From: Mantis religiosa | Lineage: Eukaryota; Arthropoda; Insecta; Mantodea; Mantidae | Direction of reading: 5' to 3' | Length of the DNA: 64,000 bases | Assembly: GCA_030765055.1 (NCBI GenBank) | Contig: CM060947.1 | Coordinates: forward strand, 257,273,273 to 257,337,272 | Part shown: piece after piece, positions 63,453 through 64,000 of the stretch | Layout: the number at the start of each line of letters is the position of its first letter | How positions within the stretch are numbered: position 1 is the stretch's first letter | Position numbers and translations under genes: made by a program | The notes under the pieces: generated by a model | The model's input: the letters and a program-made list of their open reading frames with translations, nothing else | What the model was told of the DNA's origin: nothing | Database searches by the model: none

Positions 63453-63788
63453 AGTACCCCAGAAGCGAAACAGCCAGCAACCGAGTATGTGGAGAGCCTC
63501 GTGGGTCTACGCCACGACTTGCATGAAATGGCTCGTCAGAACATCCAGAAGGCGAGCGACCGCTTCAGGACCCGCTACGGCTGGCTAGTCAACATCCAAG
63601 GTTTCCAGCAAGGTGAGCTGGTCTGGTTGTACCACCCTACCTGGACCAAAGAACGTTGCCCGAAACTTCAACAGCCGGGGCAAGAACCGTACCGGGTCGC
63701 AAAGAGGATTAACATCGTGGTCAGCCACATCCAGAATGTGCTGCGAGGAAAGCTGTTGGTGGTACACCTGGATTGTCTGGCCTGATAG
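63453..63788 (+). pseudogene. Ty3/gypsy integrase C-terminal remnant
   Basis: One open frame gives ATEYVESLVGLRHDLHEMAR, then ASDRFRTRYG, GELVWLYHPTWTKERCPKLQ, EPYRVAKRIN and LLVVHLDCLA ending TGA near 63785. GxLVWLY, (G/E)PYRV and VVHLDxLA are the hallmarks of the C-terminal (GPY/F) module of gypsy-type integrases. The catalytic core, reverse transcriptase and protease are missing, so only the end of pol survives. The frame itself is unbroken here. Confidence 0.88.
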
Positions 63789-63812
63789 GATGGTGCTGTT
63801 CGGGACGACCAG

Positions 63813-63829
63813 CCTTGAGGGGGGAACAG
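63813..63829 (+). promoter_or_regulatory. Polypurine tract before the 3' LTR
   Basis: The purine-rich stretch ttgaggggggaacag sits directly before TGTCACCC, the LTR start, as expected for the plus-strand primer of an LTR element. Confidence 0.7.
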
Positions 63830-64000
63830 TGTCACCCGATCATCGAAGTCACGACAAAACTAGCTGGCAGGAAAGAAAGAGACAGATAGCATCGAGCCCA
63901 CGCTTACTCGTGTGACTGGTTGGTACTTGCTGAAGGAGTGGGGAGAGAGAGATTGATATATTTTATTGTGCATATTGCAAAATTTTACAATTTAGAACTT
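63830..64000 (+). mobile_element. 3' LTR of the gypsy-like element, cut by the window end
   Basis: Starts TGTCACCCGATCATCG. Its first 95 bases match the fragment at 63358. How far it extends past 63930 cannot be decided from this window. Confidence 0.75.

Overview
This window reads as repeat-dense, AT-rich nuclear DNA from an arthropod, most likely a large-genome insect. That is inferred from the several mariner transposase lineages, tRNA-derived SINEs with A and B boxes, a Penelope-like retroelement, LINE and Ty3/gypsy remnants, and kilobase-long CT-rich microsatellites. I cannot name the species. I found no intact host protein gene, no true tRNA or rRNA gene, and nothing bacterial. Every coding region I can defend is a piece of a transposable element.

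The dominant component, called R121 here, is a dispersed element whose core is a 121-bp tandem repeat. It occurs at about a dozen loci in both orientations, roughly 75-80 units in all, about 15% of the window. It has a recognisable left shoulder (around the motif GTCACCTAGACAACAAG) and a right shoulder. Two loci (42.8-43.3 kb and 47.5-49.7 kb) also carry a shared unique body of about 420-450 bp, in opposite orientation.

Three tRNA-like families are present. SINE-A is a short element whose 3' tail has been amplified into 108-bp tandem arrays at four places (3.0-4.3, 34.4-35.5, 45.9-47.0 and 59.4-61.3 kb). SINE-B has four copies, three of them inserted in SINE-A or its tail arrays. SINE-D is linked to a 132-bp satellite of about 22 units (52.9-55.9 kb). 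Rep-C is a GC-rich retroposon-like repeat with a 13-bp target duplication at one locus.

The mariner remains are one element with both ends (31.9-33.7 kb), whose transposase 3' end has turned into an 85-bp tandem repeat also found alone at 19.2-20.4 kb; two copies of another family (37.4-38.7 and 57.5-58.4 kb); and fragments of at least three more lineages at 12.8, 15.4, 15.8 and 37.2 kb. A LINE inserted in another LINE lies at 43.3-44.9 kb, a solo LTR at 49.0-49.5 kb, a Penelope-like 3' end at 51.4-52.1 kb, a LINE tail at 62.6-63.0 kb and a decayed gypsy element at the right edge.

Microsatellites: a (TTTC)n tract of about 2 kb (8.07-10.05 kb), a (TTC)n tract of about 1.1 kb (13.18-14.28 kb) and a CT-rich stretch at 39.06-39.54 kb, all pyrimidine-rich on the + strand. 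A 58-bp minisatellite (39.66-40.88 kb) is flanked by mariner-like ends.

The most notable theme is that at least five unrelated mobile-element families here each carry, or have given rise to, a tandem array of 58-132-bp units. Nested insertions with target duplications give a relative order: R121 arrays hosted SINE-A, and SINE-A hosted Rep-C and SINE-B.
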